Assembly: GCA_963816795.1 (NCBI GenBank)
Contig: CAWFLT010000012.1
Span: 62,001-126,000 of the forward strand
Length of the DNA: 64,000 nt
DNA from: CAWFLT01 sp963816795
GTDB taxonomy: Bacteria > Acidobacteriota > Vicinamibacteria > Vicinamibacterales > SCN-69-37
Direction: 5' to 3'
In this document: one piece after another, positions 45,992 to 55,630 of the stretch
How positions within the stretch are numbered: the first letter of the stretch is position 1
Layout of the letters: the number at the start of each line of letters is the position of its first letter
The notes under the pieces: model-generated
What the model was told of the DNA's origin: nothing
The model's input: only the letters and a program-made list of their open reading frames with translations
The model's database searches: none
Translations under genes and position numbers: made by a program

Positions 45992-47124
45992 GCGGCGTCA
46001 CCAGCGTACCGAATCGCCCAGCGAATGACGCCGGGCGCCACACGAGATCCGAGCGCCGCGACTTCGATCGCGGCCGGCGAGGCGACCAGACGGCGCAGTA
46101 CCCGGTTGAACCGCTGCTTGCGGGCGAGGGCATCGCGCCGCGCCTGGTCCAGCCGGCTCACGGCGCCTGACAGATCGCCGCTGTCGAGCGCGCTGATGGC
46201 TTCACGCGCGGCCAGCACCGCGCCCTGCAGCGCCAGGTGAAGGCCATCACCCGTCATCGGATCGACGAATCCCGCGGCGTCGCCTGCGAGCAGCAGTCCG
46301 GGCACACCCGGCGCCGTCGCGTCGACGGCCAGCGGGCCCACCACCACCGGCGCCGTCTCGAACCGTGCCCGGTCGAAACGCGCGCGCAGCCGCGCATCGG
46401 ACGCAATCGCCCGTTGAACGACCGCGCCGGGTGCGAGACCGGTCGGGCGGCGGCTCGTGACCGCGCAGACGTTACAGGTGCCGTCGCCAAGCGGCGCAAT
46501 GCCCAGGTAGCCGCCGTCCTGGATGTGCATTTCCCCGAGGTCGCCGACCTCGCCCACTCCTGACGCGTAGAGCCCAAACGCCCATCGGCGTGGCCACCGC
46601 GGATGGCGGCTCAGTCCGAGCGACCGGGCGATGGCCGAGCTCCGTCCATCGGCGGCGATGGTGAAGTTGGCAGGGATCCGCAGGCGGGCACCAGCGCCGC
46701 GTCGCGAGAACGCGAGCCCACGCACATGCGCCGGGCCGGCAGACTCGTCGATGAGCACTTCGCGCGCCACGAGGCCGGATTCGAAATGCGCCCCGGCCGC
46801 AATGGCACCTTCGAGCAGCCACAGATCGAGGTCACGCCTCCGGATCGCGAGGCCGGTCTGACCCTCGGCGTAGCGCGCCTCGATCGCGCGCCGCGGTCCG
46901 GTCACGCGCATCCCCGCGAGCCTGAAGGCGCTGTTCATCGGTCCGCCGTTGAGCCCGAACGAGTCGATCAGCCTGACCGCGCCAGGGTTGAGCGTATCGC
47001 CGCAGAGTTTGTGACGCGGAAACGTCTCTCGATCCACGATCAACACACGCGCACCCGCCCGCGCCGCGACAATCGCGGCCATCGTGCCGGCTGGTCCCGC
47101 GCCCGCGATCAGGAGGTCAATCAT
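45988..47124 (-). CDS. geranylgeranyl-reductase-like FAD-dependent monooxygenase
   Basis: About 378 residues. The FAD dinucleotide motif is LLIAGAGPAGTMAAIVAARAG, followed by DRETFPRHKLCGDTLNPGA and GDAAGFVDPMTGDGLHLALQ, the second FAD block. The family includes prenyl reductases and phenol monooxygenases. The start ATG at 47124 is the first in the fold; upstream is only a palindromic repeat. Placed between a KAS and an ICMT gene, it probably tailors the same lipid product. Confidence 0.85.
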   Translation of the reverse strand: MIDLLIAGAGPAGTMAAIVAARAGARVLIVDRETFPRHKLCGDTLNPGAVRLIDSFGLNGGPMNSAFRLAGMRVTGPRRAIEARYAEGQTGLAIRRRDLDLWLLEGAIAAGAHFESGLVAREVLIDESAGPAHVRGLAFSRRGAGARLRIPANFTIAADGRSSAIARSLGLSRHPRWPRRWAFGLYASGVGEVGDLGEMHIQDGGYLGIAPLGDGTCNVCAVTSRRPTGLAPGAVVQRAIASDARLRARFDRARFETAPVVVGPLAVDATAPGVPGLLLAGDAAGFVDPMTGDGLHLALQGAVLAAREAISALDSGDLSGAVSRLDQARRDALARKQRFNRVLRRLVASPAAIEVAALGSRVAPGVIRWAIRYAGDAA

Positions 47125-47185
47125 GGCGTGGGGCCCCGCCCCCACCGCCTCGGGCCAGCGCCCGAAATCGGCGCTGGGTGTCTGC
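47125..47185 (-). repeat. single palindromic repeat unit between fabF and the FAD gene
   Basis: The unit contains GCGTGGGGCCCCGCCCCC, CTCGGGCCAGCGCC and GGCGCTGGGTGTC, the same words as at 1903-2050 and 4326-4526. It fills the whole gap, so there is no room for a normal ribosome-binding site. Confidence 0.75.
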
Positions 47186-48484
47186 TTATTCATAGCGTCC
47201 GAGCACGAGCGCGCTGTTCTTCGAGCCGAAACCGAGGCAATTGCAGAGCGCAGCCTCGACTTCGAGCCGGCGGGCGGCGTTGGGGACGAAGTCCAAATCG
47301 CACGCCGGATCCTGATCGCGCAGGTTGATCGTCGGCGGCACCAGGCGGCTCGCCAGCGCCATCGCCGTCGTCACGACGCCGGCCGCGCCGCTCGCGCCCT
47401 GGGGATGGCCAATCATCGACTTGGTCGAGGATCCCGGCACGCGATCCGCCCGAGCGCCGAATAGACGACGGACGCAGCGCGCTTCGACGGCATCGTTCAG
47501 CTGCGTGGAAGTGCCGTGGTAGTTCACGTAGCCGATCTCGTCCGCCGAACGGCCGGCACGCTGCAACGCCAGCTCCATGCACCGGATGATTTCGCCGCCG
47601 TCCGGATCTATCTGGACGCGGTGATAGGCGTCGCAGGTGGACCCGTAGCCATCCACGGTCGCATAGATCCGGGCGCCGCGGGCGAGCGCGCGGTCCGCCC
47701 GTTCGAGCGTCATCATCCAGGCGCCTTCGCCGAGGACGAAGCCGTCACGCTCGCGGTCGAACGGCCGCGAGGCTTCGGCCGGACGATCGTTGTGCCGGCT
47801 CGACGTCACGCGCATCCGGCTGAACCCGAGCATCATCCCGGGCGTCACGCACGCGTCGGCGCCGCCCGTCAGCACCGCCTCGGCCTCGCCGTGCCGGATG
47901 AGAGACGCCGCGTAGCCGATGGCGTCCGTGGAGCTCGTGCAGCCGGTGGAGAGCACGTGGCTCTGCCCGCGCAAGCCGAGGGCGATCGAGATCTCGCTCG
48001 AGACGATGCCGACAATCGAGACCGGAATCGCATAGGGCGACACGCGGTGATACGCGCCGGCGAAAAAGTCGCCATATTGCCGTTCCGCGACGTCGATGCC
48101 GCCGGCCCCGCTTCCGACGATCACGCCCATCTGATGCGATTCGCCGTTGAGACCGGCGTCCTGGATCGCTTCCCGCGCCGCGAGCACGGCGATGCGGGAG
48201 ACCTTCGCGTACCGTCGCGGGTCGGCGCGGCCGTTGCCGTTCAGGGCCACGTCCTCGCCGGAATCGTGATCAGCCGCGGCCTCGGCCTCCGCCGCCGCCC
48301 GCAGCACGTCGTCCGGCACCGCGGCGGCGACGCGGCTGCTGAGATGCGCCGTGTCGAAGCCGGTGACCGCGCGCGTGCCGCTCACGCCGCGCGACACGCG
48401 ATCCCAGAACAGCTCGCGGCCGATCCCGAACGGCGAAACGACGCCGATTCCGGTGATTGCGACGCGCGGCGGTCGTTCAGCCAT
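47186..48484 (-). CDS. beta-ketoacyl-ACP synthase II (FabF-like)
   Basis: A 432-residue intact KAS enzyme with its Cys-His-His triad: VLSTGCTSSTDAIGYAASL, VNYHGTSTQLND, and KSMIGHPQGASGAAGV. An insertion (ADHDSGEDVALNGNGRAD) near residue 75 is not usual. No acyl carrier protein or fatty-acid genes are near, so it probably belongs to a specialised lipid or polyketide cluster with the FAD and ICMT genes that follow. It may still be a housekeeping FabF paralogue. Confidence 0.88.
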   Translation of the reverse strand: MAERPPRVAITGIGVVSPFGIGRELFWDRVSRGVSGTRAVTGFDTAHLSSRVAAAVPDDVLRAAAEAEAAADHDSGEDVALNGNGRADPRRYAKVSRIAVLAAREAIQDAGLNGESHQMGVIVGSGAGGIDVAERQYGDFFAGAYHRVSPYAIPVSIVGIVSSEISIALGLRGQSHVLSTGCTSSTDAIGYAASLIRHGEAEAVLTGGADACVTPGMMLGFSRMRVTSSRHNDRPAEASRPFDRERDGFVLGEGAWMMTLERADRALARGARIYATVDGYGSTCDAYHRVQIDPDGGEIIRCMELALQRAGRSADEIGYVNYHGTSTQLNDAVEARCVRRLFGARADRVPGSSTKSMIGHPQGASGAAGVVTTAMALASRLVPPTINLRDQDPACDLDFVPNAARRLEVEAALCNCLGFGSKNSALVLGRYE

Positions 48485-48510
48485 CGTCCCACTTCCTATA
48501 ATACGGGCGA

Positions 48511-49237
48511 ATGCCTGCCAATCCGGTGAGGTCCGGCCGCCTCGCGATCGTCGTCGCCACCATCGGCGGCGTCGTGTTCGTCGGATCGCTGCTGTACTTT
48601 CTCTGGAGCTATGGCTGGCGCTTCGACGCGGCGGTCACTGCCGGCACGGGCGCGGCGATCGGCCTCGACCTCGCACTCTTTTCGATCTTCGCGATGCATC
48701 ACAGCGTCTTCGCGAGGACCGGGGTCAAGGCCTGGATTGCGCGGCGGGTCCCGGCGCCGCTCGAGCGCTCGACGTACGTCTGGATCGCGAGCGTGCTCTT
48801 TCTCGTCACCTGCGGCGCCTGGGTGGCCGTGCCGGGCCTCGTGTGGCGCGCCGAAGGCACGCTTCGATGGGGACTGATCCTGGTACAGGCCGCCGCTGTG
48901 GTCTTCACCGTCGACTCGGCACGCCGGCTCGGCCTGCTGCATCTCGCGGGTCTCAGCCAGGTGCTCAGAGCTGACGCCTCCGCCTCGGCGCCGGCCGAGC
49001 TCGACCAGTCCGGACCCTACGCGCTCGTCAGACACCCGATCTACTTCGGTTGGCTCCTGATCGTTTGGCCAGCGCCGACGATGAACGGCACCCGCCTGGT
49101 GTTCGCGATCGTCAGCACGCTCTACCTGGGCGCTCGCCGTGCCGTTCGAAGAACGCGACCTGCGACGACTGTTCGGCCCCGCCTACGACGCCTACGCGCG
49201 CCGTGTGAAATGGCGGATCGTGCCGGGGCTGTACTGA
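48511..49237 (+). CDS. PEMT/ICMT-like membrane methyltransferase, frameshifted at the end
   Basis: A membrane protein of about 240 residues with six hydrophobic segments. The C-terminal signature of phospholipid and isoprenylcysteine methyltransferases is ELDQSGPYALVRHPIYFGWL and, in the shifted frame after about 49130, VPFEERDLRRLFGPAYDAYA ending in RRVKWRIVPGLY. The stop is at 49235-49237. The second ICMT-like gene in this block, divergent from fabF, and perhaps part of the same pathway. Confidence 0.75.
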
Positions 49238-49249
49238 CGCTCCGGTCGG

Positions 49250-49345
49250 GTGCAGGTACGGGGTGCGAGCCCCGTGCGCGCAGAGCGGCGCGAAGGCCCG
49301 AGGCGCATGGGCGTGCCGGGCCCCAGCCTTAGCACGTACACCAGC
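49250..49345. repeat. degenerate palindromic repeat before the glycosyltransferase gene
   Basis: An outer inverted pair CGGGTGCAGGTAC...GTACACCAGCACCCG encloses GGGGTGCGAGCCCCGT and GGCCCGAGGCGC...CCGGGCCCC. It has the style of the palindrome family but only weak word identity. Confidence 0.45.
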
Positions 49346-49352
49346 ACCCGAC

Positions 49353-50466
49353 ATGTCTGTCGTCTTCTTTATCTCCGGCCACGGTTTCGGCCACGCGTCG
49401 CGGCAGGTCGAGATCATCAACGCCTTTGGTGCGCGGCGGCCGGACGTCAGGATCCTCATCCGGTCGGCAGTCAGTCCGTCGTTGCTCGAGCGGACCGTGC
49501 GCGTGCCGTATCAGTTGCGCCCGGGCGACTGCGACGTCGGGATCGTGCAGCCCAGCAGCGTCTCGCAGGACGACGCGGCGACCATTCGCACGGCCATCGA
49601 CTTCTACGCGACCTTCGACGAGCGCATCGCTCGAGAAGCGGCCGCGCTGGCAAACGATGACGTCGAGTTGATCGTCGCCGACATTCCGCCGATCGCGTTC
49701 GAGGTGGCGGCGCGCCTGGGCTGTCCGTCAGTGGCCATCGCGAACTTCACGTGGGACTGGATCTATGAGACGCATCCGGGCATGGCCGAAGCGGCGCCCG
49801 ATCTCGTGCCACGCCTGCGCTCGGCGTACGAGAAGGCGACGCTTGCCCTCGAGCTCCCCTTCTCCGGAGGCTTCGAGGTGTTTCCCCGAGTGCAGCCGCT
49901 CGCGCTCGTGGCCCGACATCCGACGCGCAAGCGCGACGAGACGCGTGCACACTTCGGCATCCCGGCCGATCGGCCGGCTGTACTGCTGTCGTTCGGCGGG
50001 TACGGCCTGCCGTCGCTGCCTCTTGGCGGGCTCGACTGCCTGGGCCGCTGGGCCGTGGTGACGACGGACCGCGTGGTGCCAGCCCGATCGGGCGCAGCGG
50101 ACGGCGTCGTCCTGGTCGAAGAGTCGGCGTTCCAATCGACGGGGTTCCGCTACGAAGATCTCGTGGCGTCGGTCGATGTCGTGGCAACCAAGCCCGGGTT
50201 CGGGATCATCGCCGAGTGCATCGCCGCGGGAACCGCGATGCTCTACACGTCACGCGGTGCGTTTCGCGAATACGACACGCTGGTGACCGCGCTGCCGCGG
50301 TTCGTGCGGAGCCGGTTCATCAGTCAGGACGAGCTGTTCGCGGGACGCATCCTCAGCGCGCTGACCGGTCTGCTGGACGCAATCACCGCCGCCAGAAACG
50401 ATAGCGACCGACGGCGCCGCGGCGGCTGCCGATCAACTCGATCGTCTGGTCCAGGTCAGGACGTAG
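49353..50466 (+). CDS. GT-B glycosyltransferase-like protein (L-arabinokinase N-domain type)
   Basis: About 371 residues. It starts VVFFISGHGFGHASRQVEII, the glycine-rich nucleotide-sugar loop of GT28-like and L-arabinokinase N-domains. The second half has AVLLSFGGYGLPSLP and VATKPGFGIIAECIAAGTAM, the donor-binding region. After about 50395 the frame changes and ends at 50464-50466. The acceptor is unknown. It overlaps the convergent methyltransferase gene by about 30 bases. Confidence 0.7.
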
Positions 50467-51038
50467 GCGGCGGGAAAGTTCCTGAGCACGGACCGCCGCT
50501 CGGGCGGCGCGCCCATCCATTCGCTCATGCGCTTCCGGAAGAGGCGCCCCGACCGCATCGGGTATCCGTGCAGATACTGAAACGTCGTGAAGGTGCCGCC
50601 GACGCGAAGCGTCCGGCCGACGCCGTCGAGGATCCGGCTGGTCATGTCGACCGGCAGGCTGGCAAACGGCAGCCCGGAGATCACCCGGTCGACGGGCCCG
50701 ATGTCTCGCACCGCCAGCAACTGCTCCAGATGCTCGGCCGACGCGCAAACGCACTCGACTTCCGGCCAGCGCCGGCGAATGCTTTCGACGAACGCGGGCT
50801 CGATGTCGACGGCGAGGAATCTCGCCGAGGGTCCCAGGCGCTCGACGATCCCACCGGTCAGCGCGCCGGTGCCGGGTCCGAGCTCGATGATGGTCTCGGA
50901 CGTGTTCTCCGGAAGGCCGGCGACCATTTCCTTCGCGAGGGCGCTCGAGCTCGGCCAGAACGCGCCAACGGTCCGGGGGCTGCGCAGAAAGCGGCTGAAG
51001 AGCAGCATCGGGCCGTTGCCATTGAAGATGTCAGCCAT
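50433..51038 (-). CDS. class I methyltransferase, phospholipid N-methyltransferase-like (PmtA)
   Basis: A 201-residue soluble SAM-dependent methyltransferase. Its opening (PRTVGAFWPSSSALAKEM) and the SAM loop (IIELGPGTGALTGGIVERLG) are typical of the PmtA group, which converts phosphatidylethanolamine to choline forms. SGLPFASLP serves as motif IV. The start ATG directly follows the stop of the MetH-MTHFR gene (TGAATG), so the two are co-transcribed; this links a SAM-consuming enzyme to methionine formation. Confidence 0.75.
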   Translation of the reverse strand: MADIFNGNGPMLLFSRFLRSPRTVGAFWPSSSALAKEMVAGLPENTSETIIELGPGTGALTGGIVERLGPSARFLAVDIEPAFVESIRRRWPEVECVCASAEHLEQLLAVRDIGPVDRVISGLPFASLPVDMTSRILDGVGRTLRVGGTFTTFQYLHGYPMRSGRLFRKRMSEWMGAPPERRSVLRNFPAAYVLTWTRRSS

Positions 51039-52916
51039 TCACGGCTCCTGAGAGGCGCTCGGAGCGGACGGCGCGGCCGCGGCCGGAGCGCCGTCAGCAG
51101 CGCTTCGGCCGTCTGCGACGATCCATGGAGCGACGTGATTTGCAAACCATCGACGCGGCTCAGCAGGGCGCGCGCGACCTCGACCGTCAGTGCCATCGCG
51201 GTCGCGCGCTCGTCGGTGGCGCGGCGCAGCGTGTCGACGATGCGATCCGGCAGGCGGACACCGACCACTTCGCCGGCGAAGAACTCGGCATGGCGCACGC
51301 CCTCGAGCGCCGCCACCCCGGCGAGAATCGGCAGCCCGGTGCTGCGTAACCGCGGGAGCACCGCATCGAACGCCTCGACGTCGAAGATCGGCGGCGTCAC
51401 GAGAAACTCGGCGCCGGCCTCGACCTTATGCTCGAGGCGTCGCCACTCGGCATCGGGATCGGGCGCAAACGGATTGACCGCGACGCCGATGTGGAACCGC
51501 GTCGGGGCGCCGATCGACTGACCCGCGATGTCGAGCCCGTGGTTGAGCCGCTCGACCATGTTCGTCAGCCCGATCGCGTCCACATCGAAGACCGAGGTCG
51601 CATCGGGATAGCTCGCCTGCGACGGGTGCGGTGCCGGCGTCCCGGTCGTCAGCAGGACGTTGCGCAGCCCCATCGCGTGCGCGCCGATCAGGTCGGACTG
51701 AATCCCGATCAGGCTGCGGCCGCGGCACGAGTAGTGAACCAGCGTTTCGACCGGTCCCTGTTGCTCGACGAGCACGCCCAGCGCCAGCGCGCTCGCCCGT
51801 GCCCCCGACTTCGGGTAGTCCGGCACGTTGACGGCGATCGCGCCCAGGTCGCGGAATCGCCGCGCTTGCCCGACCGCGGCGTTCAGATCGAGGCCGCGCG
51901 GCGCCGGCACTTCCATCACGACGGCAAACCGGCGGTCGGCGAACGCACGGGCCAGGCCCGACTTCTCATACCGTTCCGCCGGCATCGCACTGGCCGACTG
52001 GCCATCGGCCGGCACGGCCGCTATCGTGCGGATCGCCGTCGGTGCCGCGGCCCGTACGGCGGTTGAGATCTGGCGGACGTGCTCCGGCGTCGTGCCACAG
52101 CACCCACCGACCAGCCGCACGCCGGCGGCGACAAAGCGCTCGCGCGTAGCTCGCCATGTACTCGGGCGAGCAAAGATAGAGGTTGCGGCCGTCGACGTCG
52201 CGCGGGCGTCCGGCGTTGGGTTGGGCGGCGAGCGGCAGCGTCGTGACGCGCCCCATCGCCTCGATGGTCTCGAGCATCGCCGCCGGCCCGACTGAGCAAT
52301 TCACGCCGATCACGTTGGCCCCGGCGCGCTCGAGCGCCGGCGCAAACGTCTCGGCCGGGGTGCCGTCCAGCGTATGGCCGTCTTCCGCCGTCGTCATCTG
52401 GGCGACGATCGGCAGCGCGGACACGCTCCGCAGCGCGCGAATTGCCGCCAGGATCTCGTTCAGGTCGCGGAAGGTCTCGAGGATGAACAGGTCGACGCCG
52501 CCGTCGATGAGCGCGACGGCCTGCTCGCGAAACGCCGCTTCCGCTTCGTCGATTCCGGTCTTGCCCCACGGTTCGATGCGGACGCCGAGCGGGCCGATCG
52601 ACCCCGCGACCCAGGCGAGGTCGCCTGCGGCCTGGCGCGCGATCTCAGCGCCCCGCCGCGCGATGAGCGACGCGCTGTCGGCCAGGCCAAAGTTCGCCAG
52701 CTTGAACCGGTTGGCGCCAAACGTGTTGGTTTCGATGACGTCGGCGCCGGCGCGGACGTAGTCGCGATGCACGTCGGCCACCAGGTCCGGCTGCGTGAGA
52801 TTCAACTCATCGAAGCAGCGGTTGAGGAAGATGCCCTTCGCGTAGAGCTGGGTGCCCATCGCGCCGTCGCAGACGAGCACGCGGGTAGCAAGACTTTCGA
52901 GAAAAGGTGCGGTCAC
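51039..52916 (-). CDS. bifunctional homocysteine methyltransferase / methylenetetrahydrofolate reductase
   Basis: About 620 residues in two domains. The N-terminal homocysteine methyltransferase has RVLVCDGAMGTQLYAKGI, GVNCSVGPAAML and the zinc cysteines of VGGCCGTTPEHV. The C-terminal half is MetF-like (MEVPAPRGLDLNAAVGQARR; LGLRNVLLTTG-like segment; EAGAEFLVTPPIFDVEAF-like segment). Shifts are near 52135 and 51085; the second corrected frame ends SAPSASQEP, just before the next ATG. The arrangement matches YitJ-type fusions. It does not carry the cobalamin domain of MetH. Confidence 0.88.
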
Positions 52917-52925
52917 ATCGAGCAG

Positions 52926-53363
52926 CTAACGGGTGGCCGTCTCGGTCGCCGGGACGAGCAGGTCTTCCTTGTCCCAGATGAAGTCCTTGCTGCTGTAGAC
53001 GGCCAGTTCGTAGTCCTTCCCCATGAAGATCGCCGATACTGGACAGGCTTCCTCGCAGTACCCGCAGAAGATGCAGCGGACTTTGTGGATCTGATACACC
53101 GACGCGTAGCGCGGCCCTGCCTGGACCGTGCCGTCGTTCTCCGCCGGCTCGAGGTAGATCGCATCGGCCGGACACGCCACCGCGCACAGGCCGCAGGCGA
53201 CGCACTTCTCGAGCCCGTTCTCGTCCCGCATCAGCACCTGCTTGCCCCGGTACTTCGGGTACACCGGCACTTTCTCATCCGGGTAGTTCACCGTGTTCGG
53301 CTTCCGGAACATGTGCTTGAAGGTGGTCGCGAACCCGATGAGGAACGGCCGAATCATGGACAT
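52926..53363 (-). CDS. nuoI: NADH-quinone oxidoreductase subunit I (two 4Fe-4S ferredoxin)
   Basis: A 145-residue protein with two CxxCxxCxxxC(P) clusters: CVACGLCAVACPADAIYLEP and CIFCGYCEEACPVSAI. Preceded by VPVYPKYRGKQVLMRDENG, which fits NuoI. It transfers electrons toward the quinone in complex I. No other nuo gene is near, so it is either an isolated subunit gene or part of a split complex. Confidence 0.85.
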   Translation of the reverse strand: MSMIRPFLIGFATTFKHMFRKPNTVNYPDEKVPVYPKYRGKQVLMRDENGLEKCVACGLCAVACPADAIYLEPAENDGTVQAGPRYASVYQIHKVRCIFCGYCEEACPVSAIFMGKDYELAVYSSKDFIWDKEDLLVPATETATR

Positions 53364-53398
53364 ATCATAGCAAATGCTATAGTTACCGTCCGGGGCTG

Positions 53399-54725
53399 AT
53401 GCAGAACGAAGCGCGGTCTCTGACGCTCTCGCACGAGCAGTTCGTGCTCGTGACGCTGCTGGCCGAACTCGCCATCGCCGCCGCTCTGGCGACGATGCTC
53501 GCCAGGTTCCGCTTCTTTCGCCGAATTCTGCTCACGGAGCGTCGCGATTGGCCGGAACGGCTGGTGTTTGCCGCCGGCCTCGGGATTCCGCTCACCGCCG
53601 GAGTGGCCTCGCGGCTCCTCCTCCACTACGACGGCGCCGATCTGTCGCTCTCGGGCGCCTTTCTCGCGGGTCTCATCGCCGGTCCCTACTCGGGCGCGAT
53701 CGTGGGCGCGGCGGTCGGCATTCCCGCGCTCTTTGCCGGGGAGTTCGGCGCCCTCCCGTTCGCGGTCGGCTGCGGCTTCGCGGGCGGCGGCCTGCGCGAG
53801 ATCTGTCCGAAGGAGGAGATCTGGCGGTTCACGCCGTTCTTCGTGACCAAGCTTCACCTCACGGCGTGGCGGCTGGTCCGCCAGCTGTCGCTCGACTGGC
53901 AGGTGATCCTCGTCACGGCGCCGGTCCTGCTGGAGTTGCTGCGCCAGGCGATCGGCAGCCGGTTCCCGTCCGCCATCTTCCTGCTGGCGCCGACCAATCT
54001 CTGGCTGCTCTTTCTCGTCCCGCTGGCCACGGTGCTCGCCGTCGCCATTCCGATCAAGATCTGGAACAGCGCCCGCATCGAGCATCGGCTGGCCGAGCAG
54101 GAGCAGTTGCTCATGACGGCGCGCGTCGAGGCGCTCGCCAATCAGATCAATCCGCACTTCCTGTTCAACACGCTCACCTCGATCTCGTCGCTCATCCGCT
54201 CGCAGCCCGAGACCGCGCGCGTCCTCATCGTCAAGCTGTCGGGACTGCTCCGCCGGCTGCTGCGCAGCCAGGAGCATTTCGTGACGCTGCGCGAGGAGCT
54301 GGCCGCGATCGACGAGTACCTGGACATCGAGCGGGTCCGGTTCGGCCCCAGCCTGAAAGTCGAGAAGATCATCGACGAAACGAGCCTCGACATCATCGTC
54401 CCGAGCATGATTCTGCAGCCGCTGATCGAGAACTCGCTCAAGCACGGCCTCGGCAGGAAAGTCGGCGAAGGCCGCATCGTGATCCGGTCGACGCGCCAGG
54501 CCGGGCACGTCGTGATCGATGTCGTCGACAACGGCGTCGGGTTGCCGCCGACGCGCATGGAGAACGGATTCTGAAGGCGGCATCGGCCTCAGGAACGTCA
54601 ACGAGCGCCTGCGCGTCATCTACGGCGCCAACTACCAGCTCCGGCTGAACAGCGCGCCCGGCGAAGGCACGACCGCACGCGTCGAGATTCCTGAGCTGGT
54701 CGTCCACGAACGCGCCACTGCCTGA
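53399..54725 (+). CDS. LytS-type sensor histidine kinase
   Basis: About 440 residues. An N-terminal 5-TM LytS region (GAFLAGLIAGPYSGAIVGAA) precedes the His_kinase domain with EALANQINPHFLFNTLTSIS, whose His is phosphorylated. The ATP-binding part has LQPLIENSLKHGL and VDNGVGLPP, and continues in another frame from about 54572 (GGIGLRNVNERLRVIYGANY). The stop at 54725 abuts the response regulator start. LytS/LytR systems respond to cell-wall or extracellular signals. Confidence 0.85.
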
Positions 54726-55514
54726 TGCCTGCCGATCCGCGCCCTGGTCGTCGACGATGAGCAGCTCGCGCGAGAGGAGCTGTGCTTTCTGCTCGGTCAG
54801 GTTGGCGGTGTCGAGATTGTCGGCCAGTCGTCGGACGGCGTCGACGCGCTGCGCCAGGCCGGCGATCTCCGGCCAGACGTCGTCTTTCTGGACGTGCAGA
54901 TGCCCGGGTTGACCGGGTTCGAGGTCGCGCGGCGGCTCATCGAAGCCGATGCTGCCGGCTCAGCTCGTCTTCGTCACCGCCTTCGACCAGTACGCCGTGG
55001 ATGCCTTTTCGGTGAACGCGGTGGACTACGTGCTTGAAGCCGGTCGACGCCGACCGCCTCGAGCAGACCCTCGATCGGACGCGGCGCCGTCTCGCGTCCG
55101 AACAGGCCGTCCGACTGCCCGCTCTCGGCGGCCGAGCTCGATCGCGTCGTCGAAGCCGTGCAAGGCCCGCCAGGGCCGTCGCGACCAGCTGGCCATCCGG
55201 ATCGGCGAGCGGTTCGTGCTCGTGCAGGCCGAGGAGGTCGTGCACGCCTCGCTCGTCGACGACACCATCGTGGTCACGACCGCGACCGTCTCCGGCACGT
55301 CGAACTACCGGACGCTCGACGAAATCCAGACCCGTCTCGATCCGGCGGTGTTCTGGCGAGTGCACCGGTCGCATCTCGTGAACATCACGAAGATCAAGGA
55401 AATCGTGCCGTGGTTCAGCCGGAACTACCTGCTCGCATGAAGGACGCCAAGGCGACGGAGATCCCTGTCAGCCGGTCACAGACAAAGCGGTTGCGGGAGT
55501 ATCTGCAGTTGTAG
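54725..55514 (+). CDS. LytTR-family response regulator, multiply frameshifted
   Basis: A receiver domain (IRALVVDDEQLAREELCFLL; phospho-Asp in VVFLDVQMPGLTGFEVARRL; LVFVTAFDQYAVDAFSV; VDYVLKPVDADRL) is followed by a LytTR DNA-binding domain (IRIGERFVLVQAEEVVHASL; RVHRSHLVNITKIKEIVPWF; PVSRSQTKRLREYLQL). The parts lie in three frames (shifts near 54730, 54955, 55035, 55150 and 55437). Corrected length about 260 residues. It is the partner of the LytS just upstream. Confidence 0.8.
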
Positions 55515-55630
55515 GCCGTGCGGGCCTTTGACCGCCCTTCTGGCCCGAATGGGGCGTCTCGTGGTAACAATCTGAAGGTCTTGGTCGTCTAACGGGAAGC
55601 TCGTTCGAGGAGTCGTTCTGGCTGCACACG
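55515..55630. other. short gap between the LytTR gene and lepB
   Basis: About 116 bases with no clear gene or hairpin. It should contain the lepB promoter or ribosome-binding region; I do not recognise either. Confidence 0.4.

Noticed and set aside
49263..51521. A single 752-residue fusion of a glycosyltransferase and a downstream domain
   Set aside because: Past about 50395 the frame is antisense to the methyltransferase and MetH-MTHFR genes; the real gene changes frame and stops at 50466.
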